Shown: positions 63,436 to 64,000 of the stretch, piece by piece
Position numbering within the stretch: the first letter of the stretch is position 1
How the letters are laid out: each line of letters begins with the position of its first letter
Assembly: GCF_963677575.1 (NCBI RefSeq)
Contig: NZ_OY782038.1
Coordinates: forward strand, 62,001 to 126,000
Direction: 5' to 3'
DNA length: 64,000 nucleotides
DNA from: an uncultured Draconibacterium sp.
GTDB lineage: Bacteria; Bacteroidota; Bacteroidia; Bacteroidales; Prolixibacteraceae
Position numbers and translations under genes: made by a program
Notes under the pieces: model-generated
Told to the model about the DNA's origin: nothing
The model's input: only the letters and a program-made list of their open reading frames with translations
The model's database searches: none

Positions 63436-64000
63436 ATGCATAGAAATCTTATGTTAAGGTTATTAAGAATATCCACCTATATCATACTCCTGATTGTGTC
63501 GATTAGTTGTGAGTACGATCTTACAAAAGAAAACTTCGTTGATATTGATCCTCCACCACAAATGCAATACTTCGAACTTGAAGGGCTGCCGGAAAGCGAT
63601 ACCATTTTTATTTTTGAGAGTACGGTATTATCCTATAATCTGGATGACAACAGTCATAATGTATTAATAGGAACAATCACTTATCAGGGAAAAACATGGG
63701 AGCTATCTTCCAATACCGGTTCGGTCACCATTAATCCTGAGGCATTTGAAGCGGGGATCGATACCCTTAAGCTAACTATTTATCTGAATAGTGGTACAGG
63801 AAGCATTGCAGATTTGTCGGGCATGGAAGGGTATTATTTGGAGAAAGAATGGATTGTTGTAGCGGATGCAAGACCAGCTCCAAAAATAATTCCTACCAAA
63901 AGAATTAACGAGGATGGATTGCTGGTAATTGAATGGCCGGAAATTCAACAATATAACTTTGTTGCCTACGAAATTAGGTGTAATTCAAGTAACCGATCCA
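63436..64000 (+). CDS. Lipoprotein of unknown function, 5' part (runs off the window)
   Basis: Open from ATG 63436 to the last base, 188 codons, in frame throughout. It starts MHRNLMLRLLRISTYIILLI followed by VSISC, a lipobox with Cys near residue 25. The following text (QYFELEGLPESDTIFIFESTVLSYNLDDNS, TYQGKTWELSSNTGSVTINP) is beta-rich, and the segment near IEWPEIQQYNFVAYEIRC resembles a fibronectin-III strand pair. It is probably a large surface lipoprotein. Confidence 0.72.
   Translation, partial: MHRNLMLRLLRISTYIILLIVSISCEYDLTKENFVDIDPPPQMQYFELEGLPESDTIFIFESTVLSYNLDDNSHNVLIGTITYQGKTWELSSNTGSVTINPEAFEAGIDTLKLTIYLNSGTGSIADLSGMEGYYLEKEWIVVADARPAPKIIPTKRINEDGLLVIEWPEIQQYNFVAYEIRCNSSNRS

Noticed and set aside
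1..64000. tRNA or rRNA genes
   Set aside because: No cloverleaf with a GGTTC-type loop or conserved rRNA block was recognised on reading both strands; a covariance search would be decisive.

Overview
The window looks like a chromosomal segment of a low-GC marine or anaerobic Bacteroidetes, probably of the Marinilabiliales/Prolixibacteraceae type. The evidence is a SusC/SusD pair, SusD-type and other lipoproteins with a short N-terminal lipobox, DUF4270 and DUF5009 proteins, TAnnTTTG-type promoters and Bacteroidetes-style insertion sequences. The taxonomic placement is inference; no rRNA or tRNA gene was found.

Region 1 (1-15017, all + strand) is the downstream part of a polysaccharide utilisation locus: SusC tail, SusD, a FAS1/CBM96-like surface lipoprotein, a GH16-like lipoprotein, a NagB-like protein, a heparinase II/III-family lyase, two GH20-type proteins, a sialate-acetylesterase-type esterase, a sodium:solute symporter, NagA and a DUF5009 membrane acyltransferase. 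Together they suggest uptake and breakdown of an acetylated, GlcNAc- and uronate-containing glycan. Region 2 (15-22.8 kb) holds a broken TonB receptor, a LytTR regulator, an outer-membrane protein with a DUF4270 lipoprotein, and a Kelch lipoprotein.

Region 3 (22.7-46.5 kb) is accessory. Two nearly identical IS21-family elements in opposite orientation (22748-25377 and 43112-45717) bracket about 18 kb. That segment contains an HU-like protein, an IS4-family element, FabF with an autoregulated TetR repressor, an MFS exporter, and a run of small stress, regulatory and hydrolase genes (HxlR, Crp, TlpA, GNAT, AhpD, DMSP-lyase-like cupin, AraC-Ogt, MBL, PanE-like, alpha/beta hydrolase, HAD). Several genes are frameshifted or vestigial.

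Region 4 (47-61.6 kb) is the most interesting part: a multi-precursor lasso-peptide-type RiPP locus. It has an ABC exporter (D), a nucleotidyltransferase, a PqqD/RRE protein (B1), an HPr-kinase-like kinase, a transglutaminase-like protease (B2), an asparagine-synthase-like cyclase (C), an MBOAT/SGNH acyltransferase pair, and eight small precursor genes (six intact, two broken), most of them not annotated by standard length cut-offs. All eight precursors share a W-x2-P leader motif, Thr at -2, an Asp at core position 8 or 9 followed by Gly, and a C-terminal Ser. Fragments of cyclase and B2 genes lie among the precursors, so the locus appears to have grown by repeated duplication and recombination. 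It is flanked by IS debris and an integrase fragment on the left and by a 200-bp hairpin repeat on the right.

Region 5 (61.9-64 kb) has a SnoaL-like lipoprotein, a second copy of a repeated terminator module, and the start of a lipoprotein gene that runs off the window.
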